From the NCBI GenBank assembly GCA_030538605.1, contig JAUNTQ010000010.1, positions 1-63,338 on the forward strand: a stretch of 63,338 bases of DNA. Direction: 5' to 3'. The position numbers and the translations under genes were made by a program. The notes beneath the pieces were generated by a model. It had not been told where the DNA came from and made no database searches. It saw nothing but the letters and a program-made list of their open reading frames with translations. Shown here piece after piece: positions 8,293-18,196 of the stretch (positions are counted from its first letter, which is position 1; the number at the start of each line of letters is the position of its first letter). This stretch comes from Pseudomonadota bacterium (lineage in GTDB: Bacteria > Pseudomonadota > Gammaproteobacteria > Burkholderiales > Burkholderiaceae_C).

Positions 8293-11010
8293 TCAGGCGT
8301 GCAGCGGGTTGATCTTGTCGGTCTGGATGCCGTACTGCTTGATGGCGTCGGCCACGCGCTCCATCGGCACCTTGCCTTCGTCGGCCAGCGCACGCAGCGC
8401 GGCCACCACGATGTAGTGGCGGTTGACCTCGAAATGCTCGCGCAGCTTGCTGCGGAAGTCGGAGCGGCCAAAGCCGTCGGTGCCCAGCACGCGGTAGGTG
8501 CGCCCGGCGGGGATGAAGGGGCGGATCTGCTCGGTGTAGTTCTTCATGTAGTCGGTGGAGGCGATCACCGGGCCGTCGTGCGCCTCCAGTTGCTGGGCCA
8601 CGAAGGGCTTGCGCTGCGGCTCGGTGGGGTGCAGCAGGTTCCAGCGGTCGCAGTCCTGGCCGTCGCGCGCCAGTTCGTTGAAGCTGGGGCAGCTCCAGAC
8701 GTCGGCACCCACGCCCCAGTCTTTCAGCAGCAGCTCTTGCGCGGCGATGGACTCGCGCAGGATGGTGCCGCTGCCCAGCAGTTGCACGCGCGGCGCGCCA
8801 CCGGCCAGGGTGGAGCCGCTGCCGGGCTTGCACAGGTACATGCCCTTGATGATCTGCTCCTCAGTGCCATCGGTGAGGCCGGGCATGGGGTAGTTTTCGT
8901 TCAGCAGGGTGAGGTAATAGAACACGTTGTCCTGCTTTTCCACCATGCGCTTCAAGCCGTGGTGCAGGATGACGCCGACTTCGTGCGCAAAGGTGGGGTC
9001 GTAGGAGATGCAGTTGGGAATGGTGCCGGCCAGGATGTGGCTGTGGCCGTCTTCGTGCTGCAGGCCTTCGCCGTTGAGCGTGGTGCGCCCGCTGGTGCCG
9101 CCCAGCAGAAAGCCACGCGCCTGCATGTCGCCCGCTGCCCAGGCCAGATCGCCCACGCGCTGGAAGCCGAACATGCTGTAGTACACGTAGAACGGCATCA
9201 TGATGCGGTTGCTGGTGCTGTAGCTGGTGGCCGCCGCCACCCAGCTCGCCATGCCGCCCGCTTCGTTGATGCCCTCTTGCAGGATCTGGCCGTCCTTGGC
9301 CTCCTTGTAGTACATCACCTGGTCTTTGTCGACCGGGGTGTAGAGCTGGCCCTTGGGGTTGTAGATGCCGATCTGGCGGAACAGCCCTTCCATGCCGAAG
9401 GTGCGCGCCTCGTCCACCAGAATGGGCACCACGCGCGGGCCGAACGCCTTGTCGCGCAGCAGCTGCGTCAAAAAGCGCACGAAAGCCTGCGTGGTGCTGA
9501 TCTCGCGGCCTTCGGCGGTGGGTTCGAGCACGGCCTTGAAGGTGTCGAGCGAGGGGATGGTGAACTGCTCATCGGACTTGGCGCGGCGCTTGGGCAGGTA
9601 GCCGCCCAGGGCCTTGCGGCGCTCGTGCAGGTAGCGCATCTCGGGCGTGTCGTCGGCCGGCTTGTAGTAGGGCAGCTTGTCCAGCTCGCTGTCGGGCACA
9701 GGGATGTTGAAGCGGTCGCGGATGTAGCGGATGTCTTCGTCACTCAGCTTCTTGGTCTGGTGCACGGTGTTCTTGCCTTCACCGGCCTTGCCCATGCCGT
9801 AGCCCTTCACGGTCTTGACCAGCAGCACGGTGGGCTGGCCCTTGTGGTGGTGGGCGGCGTGGAAGGCAGCGTACACCTTCTCGGGCTGGTGGCCGCCGCG
9901 GCGCAGCTCGAAGATTTCCTCGTCGCTCAGGTGCTCGACCAGCTTCGCCGTTTCGGGGTATTTGCCGAAGAAGTGCTGACGCACGAAGGCACCGTCATTG
10001 GCCTTCATGGCCTGGTAGTCGCCGTCCAGCGTCTCCATCATCAATTGCTTGAGCTTGCCCGACTTGTCGCGCGCCAGCAGCTCGTCCCAGCCCTTGCCCC
10101 AGATGAGCTTGATGACGTTCCAGCCGCTGCCACGGAATTCGCCCTCCAGCTCCTGGATGATCTTGCCGTTGCCGCGCACCGGGCCGTCCAGGCGTTGCAG
10201 GTTGCAGTTGATGACGAAGATGAGGTTGTCCAGGCCCTCGCGCGCGGCGATGCCAACGGCACCGAGGCTTTCGGGCTCGTCCATCTCGCCGTCGCCCATG
10301 AAGGCCCAGACCTTGCGGTTGGCCGTGTCGGCAATGCCGCGGGCGTGCAGGTACTTGAGAAAGCGCGCCTGATAGATCGCCATCAGCGGCCCCAGGCCCA
10401 TGCTGACGGTGGGGAACTGCCAGAACTCGGGCATCAGCTTGGGGTGCGGGTAGCTTGAGAGGCCCTTGCCATCGACTTCCTGGCGGAAGTTGTCCATCTG
10501 CTCTTCAGTGATGCGGCCTTCAAGATAGGCGCGGGCGTAGATGCCGGGCGCGCTGTGGCCCTGGATGTAGAGGCAGTCGCCGCCGTGGCCTTCGCTCTCG
10601 GCGTGCCAGAAGTGGTTGAAGCCGGCGCCCAGCATGGAGGCCAGCGAGGCGAACGAGCCGATGTGGCCGCCGAGGTCGCCGCCGTCGTCGGGGTTCAGGC
10701 GGTTGGCGCGCACCACCATGGCCATGGCGTTCCAGCGCATGTAGGCGCGCAGGCGCTTTTCAATGGCGATGTTGCCGGGGCTGCGCGCTTCCTGCTCGGG
10801 CTCGATGGTGTTGACGTAGCCGGTGGTGGCCGAGAACGGCAGGTCGATGCTGTTCTGGCGCGCGTGCTCCAGCAGCTCTTCAAGCAGCGCGTGGGCGCGC
10901 TCGGGGCCTTCGCGGTCGATGACGGCGGACAGGGCGTCCAGCCATTCGCGGGTTTCCTGGGCATCGATTTCTGCGGCACGGACTTGCGCCGCGTTGGGCT
11001 CTGCGGACAT
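8293..11010 (-). CDS. aceE: Pyruvate dehydrogenase E1 component, homodimeric type
   Basis: This thiamine diphosphate enzyme decarboxylates pyruvate and acetylates the lipoyl groups of E2. It is 905 residues, the usual size of the homodimeric E1 of proteobacteria (about 885-900). The TPP motif appears as MGDGEMDEPES, followed at the normal distance by FVINCNLQRLDGPVRGN. A strong ribosome site (AAAGGAG) lies eleven bases before the ATG. It is the first gene of aceE-aceF-lpdA. The promoter must lie in the 178-bp gap shared with the divergent sensor kinase. Confidence 0.96.
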   Translation of the reverse strand: MSAEPNAAQVRAAEIDAQETREWLDALSAVIDREGPERAHALLEELLEHARQNSIDLPFSATTGYVNTIEPEQEARSPGNIAIEKRLRAYMRWNAMAMVVRANRLNPDDGGDLGGHIGSFASLASMLGAGFNHFWHAESEGHGGDCLYIQGHSAPGIYARAYLEGRITEEQMDNFRQEVDGKGLSSYPHPKLMPEFWQFPTVSMGLGPLMAIYQARFLKYLHARGIADTANRKVWAFMGDGEMDEPESLGAVGIAAREGLDNLIFVINCNLQRLDGPVRGNGKIIQELEGEFRGSGWNVIKLIWGKGWDELLARDKSGKLKQLMMETLDGDYQAMKANDGAFVRQHFFGKYPETAKLVEHLSDEEIFELRRGGHQPEKVYAAFHAAHHHKGQPTVLLVKTVKGYGMGKAGEGKNTVHQTKKLSDEDIRYIRDRFNIPVPDSELDKLPYYKPADDTPEMRYLHERRKALGGYLPKRRAKSDEQFTIPSLDTFKAVLEPTAEGREISTTQAFVRFLTQLLRDKAFGPRVVPILVDEARTFGMEGLFRQIGIYNPKGQLYTPVDKDQVMYYKEAKDGQILQEGINEAGGMASWVAAATSYSTSNRIMMPFYVYYSMFGFQRVGDLAWAAGDMQARGFLLGGTSGRTTLNGEGLQHEDGHSHILAGTIPNCISYDPTFAHEVGVILHHGLKRMVEKQDNVFYYLTLLNENYPMPGLTDGTEEQIIKGMYLCKPGSGSTLAGGAPRVQLLGSGTILRESIAAQELLLKDWGVGADVWSCPSFNELARDGQDCDRWNLLHPTEPQRKPFVAQQLEAHDGPVIASTDYMKNYTEQIRPFIPAGRTYRVLGTDGFGRSDFRSKLREHFEVNRHYIVVAALRALADEGKVPMERVADAIKQYGIQTDKINPLHA

Positions 11011-11188
11011 GCTGTTGTCTCCTTTTTGGTCTGCGAATGAAAGTCATTGTGTACGAACACCGGCATGTTCTCACAGAAGCGTTATTTTTCCAAATGGCAA
11101 CTTGTATATTCATGATGTGAAAAATTGAGCGTGAATCCAGTGTGTTTTTGTTTCGGCAGGGCATGCGGCGTCACCTACACTTTTCGGC

Positions 11189-13717
11189 ATGTCCTCGCGC
11201 TTTTCTCCTCTTGCCCCCGAGCTTCGCGACCCGGCACGCGCCAGCGGAGGGCCGCGTGCGCGCAGCTCGGACTGGTTGTCGCACCTGATGCCGCTGGCGG
11301 CGGTGCTGCTGTTCATGGCGGCCATTGCGTCGGCGTTCTGGTATCTGCGGGTAGAGGAGGTTCGGCGCGAGCAGGAGGCGGTCAAGCGCGATCTGGAATA
11401 CAGCCAGCAGCGCCTGCGCCTGCGCCTGCTGGAGCGGCAAGAGCAGCTGATGCGCCTGGCGCAGGACATTGCGAACGGCGACGTGAACGCGCAGAGCTTT
11501 GCCGCGCGCGCCGCGCCGCTGGTGATGCAGAACCCCGAGCTGCTGGCGCTGCACTGGGTCAGTGCCGATGCCCGGGTGCTGGTCAGCGAAAACGCGCCCA
11601 GCATGCTGGCGCGGCCCGGCAGCACGCCTGGCGACGTGCTGGCGCCAGGCGAATCCATGGCCGGTTTCGAGCTGGCGCGCGACCTGCTGCGGCCCGTCTA
11701 TTCGCGGCCCATCGGCATCAGCGAGGCCGACGCCGTGCTCCAGCTGCACGTGCCCGTGCTGCCCGAGGGCCGGTTCGCCGGCGAGCTGCTGGCGGAGCTG
11801 TCGGTCGATGGTCTGCTGCGCTACGGCGTGCCGGCGGAAATGCTGGCCAAGTACGCCATGGCCATGCTCGACAACAGCGGCGAGCTGCTCACCGGCCACA
11901 GCATTCCGGAGCGCACCGGCCTCACCGAGCACCTGCCCTGGGCGGGTCGTGTCAACGAGTTCCAGAGCCCCGTCGCGCCGGTGGGCAACGGCCTGGTGCT
12001 GCGCGCGCAGGCCTGGCGCACCAGCCCGCACGTGGTGGGCGACACGCTGTTCTGGCTGGTGGCCGCGCTGGCCGCGATGACGGCCTGGATGCTGATCGCC
12101 AACTGGCGCCAGAGCCAGCGCCGCCAGCAGGTGCAGATGGCCCTGGAAGCCGAAACCAGCTTTCGCCGCGCGATGGAAAACTCCATGCTGACCGGCATGC
12201 GCGCGCTCGATCTGCAAGGCCGCATCACCTACGTCAACCCCGCGTTCTGCCAGATGACAGGCTGGACCGAGGACGAGCTGGTCGGCCAGTCGCAGCCCTT
12301 TTCCTACTGGCCCGACGAGGACCGCGAGGCGCTCGCCGCCTTGCTGACCGACGAGCTGGGCGGCGCCACCGACCTGGGGGGCCTGCAGATGCGCGTCAAG
12401 CGCAAGGACGGCAGCCTGTTCGACGCGCGGCTGTACATCTCGCCGCTGATCGACGCCACCGGCAAGCAGACCGGCTGGATGGCCTCGATGACCGACATCA
12501 CCGAACCCAACCGCGTGCGCCAGCAGCTGTCGGCATCGTACGAGCGCTTCACCACCGTGCTGGAGGCGCTGGACGCCTCGGTTTCCGTCGCGCCGCTGGG
12601 CAGCCATGAGCTGCTGTTCGCCAACAAGCTCTACCGGCAATGGTTCGGCACCACCACCGTGGGCCACCTCAAGCTCGTGGTGCGCGGTGGCACGCCCGAG
12701 ACGCAGATATCCGACGAAAGTCTGGACGCGGTGGACGCCTTTGCCGGCCTGCCGCTCGACACCGTGGCATCCGCCCCGCTGGCCGACCATGCCGAGGTAT
12801 TCATCGAGCGCCTGGGCAAATGGCTGGAAGTGCGCTCGCGCTACCTCAACTGGGTCGATGGCCGCCTGGCGCAGATGGTCATCGCCACCGACATCACCGC
12901 CCGTCGCCTGGCCGACGAGCAGGCCGCCGCCCAGGCCGAGCGCGCGCAAACCGCCAGCCGCCTCATCACCATGGGCGAAATGGCATCCAGCGTGGCGCAC
13001 GAGCTGAACCAGCCGCTGACGGCCATCAGCAACTACTGCAACGGCATGATCTCGCGCGTGAAAAGCGGCGGCATCAGCCAGGACGACCTGCTCGGCGCGC
13101 TCGACAAGACCGCGCGCCAGGCCCAGCGCGCCGGCCAGGTGGTGCAGCACATCCGCAGCTTCGTCAAGCGCAGCGAGCCGCGCAGGCAATGGGCGGTGGT
13201 GGAAACCATGATGGAGCAGGTGATCGAGCTGGCCGACATCGAACTGCGCCGCCGCCAGGTGCGCCTGCTGCACCACATCGGCCCGCGCCTGCCCTCGGTC
13301 TTCGTCGACCCCATCCTCATCGAGCAGGCGGTCATCAACCTCATCAAGAACGGTGCCGAATCCGTCGACGCCGCGCACCGCGCGCCCGGCAACCGGCAGG
13401 TGGAGCTGCGCGTGCACGCGCGCGAGATCGACGGCCTGCCCGCCATGCACTTCACCGTCACCGACACCGGGCGCGGGCTGCCGCCCGAAGTGCTGGAGCG
13501 GCTGTTCGAAGCCTTCTTCTCCACCAAGAGCGAAGGCATGGGCATCGGGCTGAACCTGTGCCGCTCCATCGTCGAGTCGCACCAGGGCCGCATCAGTGCC
13601 GAGAACCTCTACAATGCCGGCGATATCGTGGGTTGCCGCTTCACTTTCTGGATTCCGGTGGGCCCAGCCCACGATGGCATCCGATCGAAAATCAGCAGCA
13701 AGGCAACAACGGCATGA
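11189..13717 (+). CDS. Membrane PAS sensor histidine kinase, FixL/DctB-like
   Basis: The 842-residue kinase has a short cytoplasmic N-terminus, TM1 (about 33-52), a periplasmic sensor region of about 230 residues, TM2 (about 282-304), a PAS domain (about 325-430, TYVNPAFCQMTGW), a second PAS-like segment, a dimerisation box with phospho-acceptor H604 (SSVAHELNQPLTAI), and an ATPase domain with N (NLIKNGAES), G1 (DTGRGLP) and G2 (GMGIGLNL) boxes. The stop overlaps the start of the response regulator. It diverges from the pyruvate dehydrogenase operon, so sensing of pyruvate or redox state to control that operon is plausible but unproven. Confidence 0.9.
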   Translation: MSSRFSPLAPELRDPARASGGPRARSSDWLSHLMPLAAVLLFMAAIASAFWYLRVEEVRREQEAVKRDLEYSQQRLRLRLLERQEQLMRLAQDIANGDVNAQSFAARAAPLVMQNPELLALHWVSADARVLVSENAPSMLARPGSTPGDVLAPGESMAGFELARDLLRPVYSRPIGISEADAVLQLHVPVLPEGRFAGELLAELSVDGLLRYGVPAEMLAKYAMAMLDNSGELLTGHSIPERTGLTEHLPWAGRVNEFQSPVAPVGNGLVLRAQAWRTSPHVVGDTLFWLVAALAAMTAWMLIANWRQSQRRQQVQMALEAETSFRRAMENSMLTGMRALDLQGRITYVNPAFCQMTGWTEDELVGQSQPFSYWPDEDREALAALLTDELGGATDLGGLQMRVKRKDGSLFDARLYISPLIDATGKQTGWMASMTDITEPNRVRQQLSASYERFTTVLEALDASVSVAPLGSHELLFANKLYRQWFGTTTVGHLKLVVRGGTPETQISDESLDAVDAFAGLPLDTVASAPLADHAEVFIERLGKWLEVRSRYLNWVDGRLAQMVIATDITARRLADEQAAAQAERAQTASRLITMGEMASSVAHELNQPLTAISNYCNGMISRVKSGGISQDDLLGALDKTARQAQRAGQVVQHIRSFVKRSEPRRQWAVVETMMEQVIELADIELRRRQVRLLHHIGPRLPSVFVDPILIEQAVINLIKNGAESVDAAHRAPGNRQVELRVHAREIDGLPAMHFTVTDTGRGLPPEVLERLFEAFFSTKSEGMGIGLNLCRSIVESHQGRISAENLYNAGDIVGCRFTFWIPVGPAHDGIRSKISSKATTA

Positions 13718-14340
13718 GTTTGATTCCCAAGCGTGGCACGGTGTATGTGGTAGACGACGACGAGGCCGTGCGCGACTCCGTGCAGTGGCTTCTCGAAGGG
13801 CAGGACTTCCGCGTGCGCTGCTTCGAATCGGCCGAAGCATTCCTCTCCCGCTACGACCCGCGCGAGGTCGCCTGCCTCATCGTCGACATCCGCATGGACG
13901 GCATGAGCGGGCTCGATCTGCAAGACCGCCTGGCCGAGCGCGACTCCCCCCTGCCCATGACCTTCATCACCGGCCACGGCGACGTGCCCCTGGCCGTGGA
14001 GACCATGAAAAAAGGCGCGATGGACTTCATCCAGAAGCCCTTCAAGGAAGACGACCTGGTGCCCCTGGTCGAGCGCATGCTGGAGCAGGCCCGCACCGCC
14101 TTCGCCGCCCAGCAGCACGCCGCCAGCCGCGACGCGCTCATGGCCAAGCTCACCGGGCGCGAAGCGCAGGTGCTGGAGCGCATCGTCGCCGGCCGCCTGA
14201 ACAAGCAGATCGCCGACGACCTGGGGATAAGCATCAAGACCGTCGAAGCGCACCGCGCCAACATCATGGAAAAGCTGGGCGCCAACACCGTGGCCGACCT
14301 GCTCAAGATCGCCCTCAACCCCGCACCCGCCAAGGTTTGA
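13714..14340 (+). CDS. FixJ/NarL-type response regulator
   Basis: The 208-residue regulator has an N-terminal receiver (YVVDDDEAVRDS, phospho-acceptor D58 in LIVDIRMDG, switch Lys in IQKPFKEDD) and a C-terminal LuxR/FixJ HTH (LTGREAQVLERIVAGRLNKQ, then ISIKTVEAHR). Its ATG overlaps the kinase TGA, so kinase and regulator are co-translated. Receiver and HTH look complete. The nearest likely target is the divergent pdh operon, judged by location only. A palindromic repeat begins 42 bp after its stop. Confidence 0.92.
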   Translation: MSLIPKRGTVYVVDDDEAVRDSVQWLLEGQDFRVRCFESAEAFLSRYDPREVACLIVDIRMDGMSGLDLQDRLAERDSPLPMTFITGHGDVPLAVETMKKGAMDFIQKPFKEDDLVPLVERMLEQARTAFAAQQHAASRDALMAKLTGREAQVLERIVAGRLNKQIADDLGISIKTVEAHRANIMEKLGANTVADLLKIALNPAPAKV

Positions 14341-14382
14341 GGCACACGGACGGACGTCCAGGATCACGGATAGAACAAAAAT

Positions 14383-14462
14383 ATAGCTGCTTGCGTACGT
14401 TTTAAAGCATTTTCAATGTGTTTTCATATTGAATTCGTTTATAAACGTACGCAAGAAGCTAT
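14383..14462. repeat. Dispersed AGCTGCTTGCG palindrome, copy R1
   Basis: The left arm ATAGCTGCTTGCGTACGTTT pairs with AAACGTACGCAAGAAGCTAT on the right, around an AT-rich core of about 40 bases. An A-run lies outside the left arm and a T-run outside the right arm, so transcripts from either side would make a hairpin followed by U residues. It separates the response regulator from folD. Confidence 0.85.
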
Positions 14463-14551
14463 CATTTTTAAATAACCCAAACCTCCCCCCTCGCTACCCG
14501 CGCCCGCCCCACAAGGCGCTCGCAGCCTTCCCCCTTCAAGGACCCCCTTCC

Positions 14552-15403
14552 ATGACCGCCCAGCTCATCGACGGCAACGCCTTGGCGCGCACCATGCGCG
14601 AGCAAGTCGCAGGCCGCGTCAGCGCGCTCAAAAGCCGCGGCGTGCAGCCGCACCTCACCGTCATCCTCGTCGGCGAAGACCCCGCCAGCCAGGTCTACAC
14701 CCGCAACAAGGTCGCCGACAGCGAACAGACCGGCCTTGACGCCACGCTGGAGCGCTACCCCGCCCACCTGCCGCAAGCCGAGCTGCTCGCGCGCATTGCC
14801 GCGCTGAATGCCGACAGCAGCGTCCACGGCATCCTGGTGCAACTGCCCCTGCCCGCCCACATGGACAGCCACGCCGTCATCGAAGCCATCGCGCCGCACA
14901 AAGACGTGGACGGCTTTCACGTCGCCAGCGCCGGCGCGCTCATGGTCGGCCAGCCCGGCTTTCGCCCCTGCACGCCCTATGGCTGCATGAAGATGCTGGA
15001 AAGCATCGGCATGCAGGATTTGCGCGGCAAGCACGCCGTGGTCATCGGCCGCAGCAACATCGTCGGCAAGCCCATGGCCCTGATGCTGCTGGCCGCCAAC
15101 GCCACCGTCACCGTCTGCCACAGCGGCACGCCCGATTTGAAAGCGCAAACCCTGCAAGGCGACATCGTGGTCGCCGCCGTGGGCAAACGCGATGTGCTCA
15201 CCGCCGACATGGTCAAGCCCGGCGCAGTCGTCATCGACGTGGGCATGAACCGCAACGACGAAGGCAAGCTCTGCGGCGACGTCGACTTTGCGGGCGTGAA
15301 AGAAGTCGCCAGCTGGATCACCCCCGTGCCCGGCGGCGTCGGCCCCATGACCCGCGCCATGCTGCTGGTCAACACCATCGAAGCGGCTGAGCGCGTGCAG
15401 TGA
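14552..15403 (+). CDS. folD: FolD, methylene-THF dehydrogenase/cyclohydrolase
   Basis: This bifunctional cytosolic enzyme interconverts 5,10-methylene-THF, methenyl-THF and 10-formyl-THF for one-carbon metabolism. The 283-residue protein has the substrate motif VYTRNK (Lys and Tyr of the active site), VQLPLP, the DVDGFH segment, the Rossmann motif [11 protein letters not shown] and the closing [10 protein letters not shown]. Its length is typical. I start at the ATG at 14552; the longer open frame begins in the palindrome region and has no homology. Confidence 0.96.
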   Translation: MTAQLIDGNALARTMREQVAGRVSALKSRGVQPHLTVILVGEDPASQVYTRNKVADSEQTGLDATLERYPAHLPQAELLARIAALNADSSVHGILVQLPLPAHMDSHAVIEAIAPHKDVDGFHVASAGALMVGQPGFRPCTPYGCMKMLESIGMQDLRGKHAVVIGRSNIVGKPMALMLLAANATVTVCHSGTPDLKAQTLQGDIVVAAVGKRDVLTADMVKPGAVVIDVGMNRNDEGKLCGDVDFAGVKEVASWITPVPGGVGPMTRAMLLVNTIEAAERVQ

Positions 15404-15608
15404 AACGCCGCCCTCGGCCGCTTCGCGCCATGGCCCTGCGTCGTCGGACTTGTGCATGCACGCACCGCGCGGCGCCAGTCCGCTTTGGGTTTTGACTGTG
15501 CTCCATTGGCCCAAATTCATTGATGAAATGGGGGTATATGCGGCCAGCGCCCGTCAATCGGGCGCTGTAGAGGTGGCAGGCATGGGGTATACACCCATCA
15601 TCCAGACC

Positions 15609-15688
15609 GTAGACTGGGTAGAGCAAAGCGAAACCCAGCTCCTTGCCAGCGCCGCACGCTGGGTTTCGCTGCGCTCTACCCAGCCTAC
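15609..15688. repeat. Dispersed GTAGGCTGGGTAGAGC palindrome, copy S1
   Basis: An inverted repeat whose arms read GACTGGGTAGAGCAAAGCGA then AACCCAGC, and GCTGGGTTTCGCTGCGCTCT then ACCCAGCCTAC. Two other copies are at 38290-38372 and 55248-55332. The rest of this 342-bp gap (15404-15745) holds a small hairpin (CAGCGCCC-7-GGGCGCTG, 15545-15567) and no gene I can support. Either hairpin could end folD transcription. Confidence 0.8.
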
Positions 15689-15745
15689 CGAGAGGCGTGC
15701 GCACGCATGACCTTCGCTGCGTTCAACGACCGCCGCTGGCGCGCC

Positions 15746-17950
15746 ATGACGAATGACAAAACCGGCGTGCGGGCTGATGTGCGTCGTCATTCGTCATGCG
15801 CTCGCCAGAGCGCGGTCATTTGTCATGCCCTGCTGCTGTCGCTGTGCGCCGCCGCGCCCGGCGTGTGGGCGCAGGACGCCGCAACGTACGAAGTCGACGA
15901 CGACGGTGCCCTCGCCCCCGTGGTGGTGCGCGGCAGCCGCGCGGGTGCCGACCGCTGGCAGTCGCCCGCGTCGATGGATGTCGTCAGCGCCGACGATTTG
16001 AAAGCCGCCCGCCCGCAGATCGGCCTGGCCGAATCGCTGGGCCGCGTGCCCGGCTTGGTGGTGCGCGACCGGCAGAACTTCGCGCAAGACGCGCAGCTGT
16101 CCGTGCGCGGCTTCGGCAGCCGCGCCAGCTTTGGCGTGCGCGGGCTCAAGCTGTATGTGGACGGCATCCCCGCCAGCGCACCCGATGGCCAGGGCCAGAC
16201 CAGCCACTTCCCCTTGAGCGCCGCCGAGCGCATCGAGGTCGTGCGCGGCCCATTTGCCGCGCTGTACGGTGCCAGCAGCGGCGGCGTGCTCATGCTCACC
16301 ACCGAAGATGGCCGCTGGCCCGGCGAATGGCGCGCGGGCTTTGCGGCGGGCAGCGATGGCCTGTGGCGCCTGTCCACCCAGGCGCTGGGCCGCACCGCGC
16401 CGCCCGATCAGCCCGGCTGGGCCTATGCGCTGTCCGCCAGCGGCTTTGCCACCGACGGCGCGCGCCCGCACAGCGCCGCCGCGCAAGGCACGGCCAACCT
16501 CAAGCTCACGCGCCAAAGCGGCGACGACCGGCTGGTGCTGCTGTTCAACACGCACGCGCTGCGCGCCGACGATCCGCTGGGCCTGTCGCGCACCGAGTTC
16601 GACGCCAACCCACGCCAGACCACGCCCAACGCGCTGCGCTACGACACCCGCAAGACCGTGCGCCAGACCCAGCTGGGTGCCGCGTGGGAACACCACCTGA
16701 ACGCCGAGCAGCGGCTGGAGCTGATGGGCTGGCTGGGCCAGCGCGGCGTGTGGCAGTACCAGGCCATCCCGCCCGCCGCGCAGGCCGCGCCCTTGTCCGC
16801 CGGCGGCGTGATCGACCTGGGCCGCGCCTACGGCGGTGCCCACGCGCGCTGGCGGCTCGACCGCCCGGTGGGCGACGCCACGCTGGGCCTGGTGGCTGGC
16901 CTGAGCTGGGGCCGCCAGCGCGAGCAGCGCCGGGGCCACGAGAACTTCATCGGCGACCAGTTGGGCGTGCTGGGCCGCCTGCGGCGCAACGAAACCAACA
17001 CCGCCGACGCGGCCGAGCCCTACGTGCAGGCCGAATGGCGCACCCCCGGCTGGACGCTGGCCGGCGGGCTGCGCTATTCCAACGTGCGCTTCAACTCGCG
17101 CGACCACTACATCGCGCCCGGCAACGGCGACGACAGCGGGCGCGTGCGCTACAGCGGCCTCAGCCCCGTCGTCGGCGCTCGCGTGCAGCTGGCCGAATCG
17201 CTGCAGGCCTTTGCCAGCGTGGGCGGCGGCTTCGAAACGCCCACACTCAACGAAGCCGCCTATTCGCCTGGCGGCCAGGCCGGCCTGAACCGCGCCCTGA
17301 GCGCCAGCCGCCAGCAGAGCGCCGAACTGGGCCTGCGCGGACGCCACGGCTGGGGCGGCTGGAGCGCGGCGCTGTTCGACGTGCGCACCCGCAACGAAAT
17401 CGTGCCCGCGCTCAACCAGGGCGGCCGCGCCACCTTTCAAAACGCTGGCCGCACGCGCCGCCACGGGCTGGAGCTGTCGCTGGACGCCGAGCTGGGCACC
17501 TTCACCCTCACCGGCGCGGCCACCTTCCTGCAAGCGCGCTTTCGCGACGGCTACAGCAAGTGCGCCGCCCCGCCCTGCGCGCCAGCGGACGTGGTGGTTG
17601 CGGGCCAGCGCATTCCCGGCATCGCGCGCCAGCAGCTCTATGCGCAGATCGACTGGCGCCCCGCCTGGGCGCAGGGCGCGGTGCTGGGGCTGCAGGCGCG
17701 CCACACGGGCCGTGTGCCCGTCAACGACGCCAACAGCGACTTCGCCAGCGCCGCCACCGTGCTGGCCCTCAGCCTGCGGCACGACATCGCGCGCGGCACC
17801 TGGCGCCTGCAACCCTTCGTGCGCATCGACAACCTCACCAACCGCCGCTACGCAGGCTCGGTCATCGTCAACGAAGCCAATGGCCGCTTCTTCGAGCCAG
17901 CAGCGGGGCGCTCGGTCTTCGTTGGGCTGGACGTGCGGGCGCGGCGGTGA
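15746..17950 (+). CDS. TonB-dependent outer-membrane receptor, PqqU (YncD)-like
   Basis: An outer-membrane gated porin driven by TonB-ExbBD. From the ATG at 15746 it is 734 residues, with a hydrophobic signal segment (ICHALLLSLCAAAPGVWA), a plug domain (VRGFGSRASFGVRGLKLYVD, then GIPASAPDGQGQTSHFPL and VVRGPFAALYGASSGG) and a C-terminal beta-barrel. The plug wording resembles E. coli YncD, now known as the PQQ receptor PqqU, rather than ferric-siderophore receptors, so a quinone or similar ligand is suggested. An alternative start at 15707 would put an unusually long N-terminus before the signal. No ABC transporter or TonB gene is adjacent. Confidence 0.82.
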   Translation: MTNDKTGVRADVRRHSSCARQSAVICHALLLSLCAAAPGVWAQDAATYEVDDDGALAPVVVRGSRAGADRWQSPASMDVVSADDLKAARPQIGLAESLGRVPGLVVRDRQNFAQDAQLSVRGFGSRASFGVRGLKLYVDGIPASAPDGQGQTSHFPLSAAERIEVVRGPFAALYGASSGGVLMLTTEDGRWPGEWRAGFAAGSDGLWRLSTQALGRTAPPDQPGWAYALSASGFATDGARPHSAAAQGTANLKLTRQSGDDRLVLLFNTHALRADDPLGLSRTEFDANPRQTTPNALRYDTRKTVRQTQLGAAWEHHLNAEQRLELMGWLGQRGVWQYQAIPPAAQAAPLSAGGVIDLGRAYGGAHARWRLDRPVGDATLGLVAGLSWGRQREQRRGHENFIGDQLGVLGRLRRNETNTADAAEPYVQAEWRTPGWTLAGGLRYSNVRFNSRDHYIAPGNGDDSGRVRYSGLSPVVGARVQLAESLQAFASVGGGFETPTLNEAAYSPGGQAGLNRALSASRQQSAELGLRGRHGWGGWSAALFDVRTRNEIVPALNQGGRATFQNAGRTRRHGLELSLDAELGTFTLTGAATFLQARFRDGYSKCAAPPCAPADVVVAGQRIPGIARQQLYAQIDWRPAWAQGAVLGLQARHTGRVPVNDANSDFASAATVLALSLRHDIARGTWRLQPFVRIDNLTNRRYAGSVIVNEANGRFFEPAAGRSVFVGLDVRARR

Positions 17951-17966
17951 AGACCGACAACCTAAA

Positions 17967-18077
17967 ACCGGACGCAGAGGACGCAAAGGATTCGCAGAGA
18001 ACGCAAAAGTAAAACCAGATTTCTGAATTCTTCTGCGTCCTCTGCGCAATCTCTGCGTCCTCTGCGTTCGGCTGTTC
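17967..18077. repeat. Inverted repeat of GACGCAGAGGACGCAAAGG type, copy T2
   Basis: The left side (GGACGCAGAGGACGCAAAGG) and the right side (TCTGCGTCCTCTGCG, twice, then TTCGGCTGTT) are largely complementary. Similar sequences recur at 22391-22490 and 51273-51433, with half copies near 4635-4690, 38487-38535 and 55724-55758. It follows the receptor stop and may serve as its terminator. A degenerate AGCTGCTTGCG-type element (about 18103-18146) completes this gap. Confidence 0.7.
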
Positions 18078-18196
18078 TGAACGCCCAAAAAATCACATGC
18101 AAATCAGGCTATAGCGCCCGTAAATAAAACGCAACAAGCTATCATTTCCACACCTGCATGCTTGACATTCCACACCCCGCCCCCATCTCACGCGCC

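Noticed and set aside
6623..8833. A 736-codon open frame covering aceF and part of aceE
   Set aside because: Homology to E2 starts at 8278; the upstream part is an out-of-frame reading of aceE.
15404..15745. Cobalamin riboswitch ahead of the TonB receptor
   Set aside because: No B12-box-like sequence was found; the gap contains a palindrome and a simple hairpin only.
15794..18088. A 764-codon frame opposite the TonB receptor
   Set aside because: Antisense shadow; the sense strand has a clear receptor with signal peptide and plug motifs.
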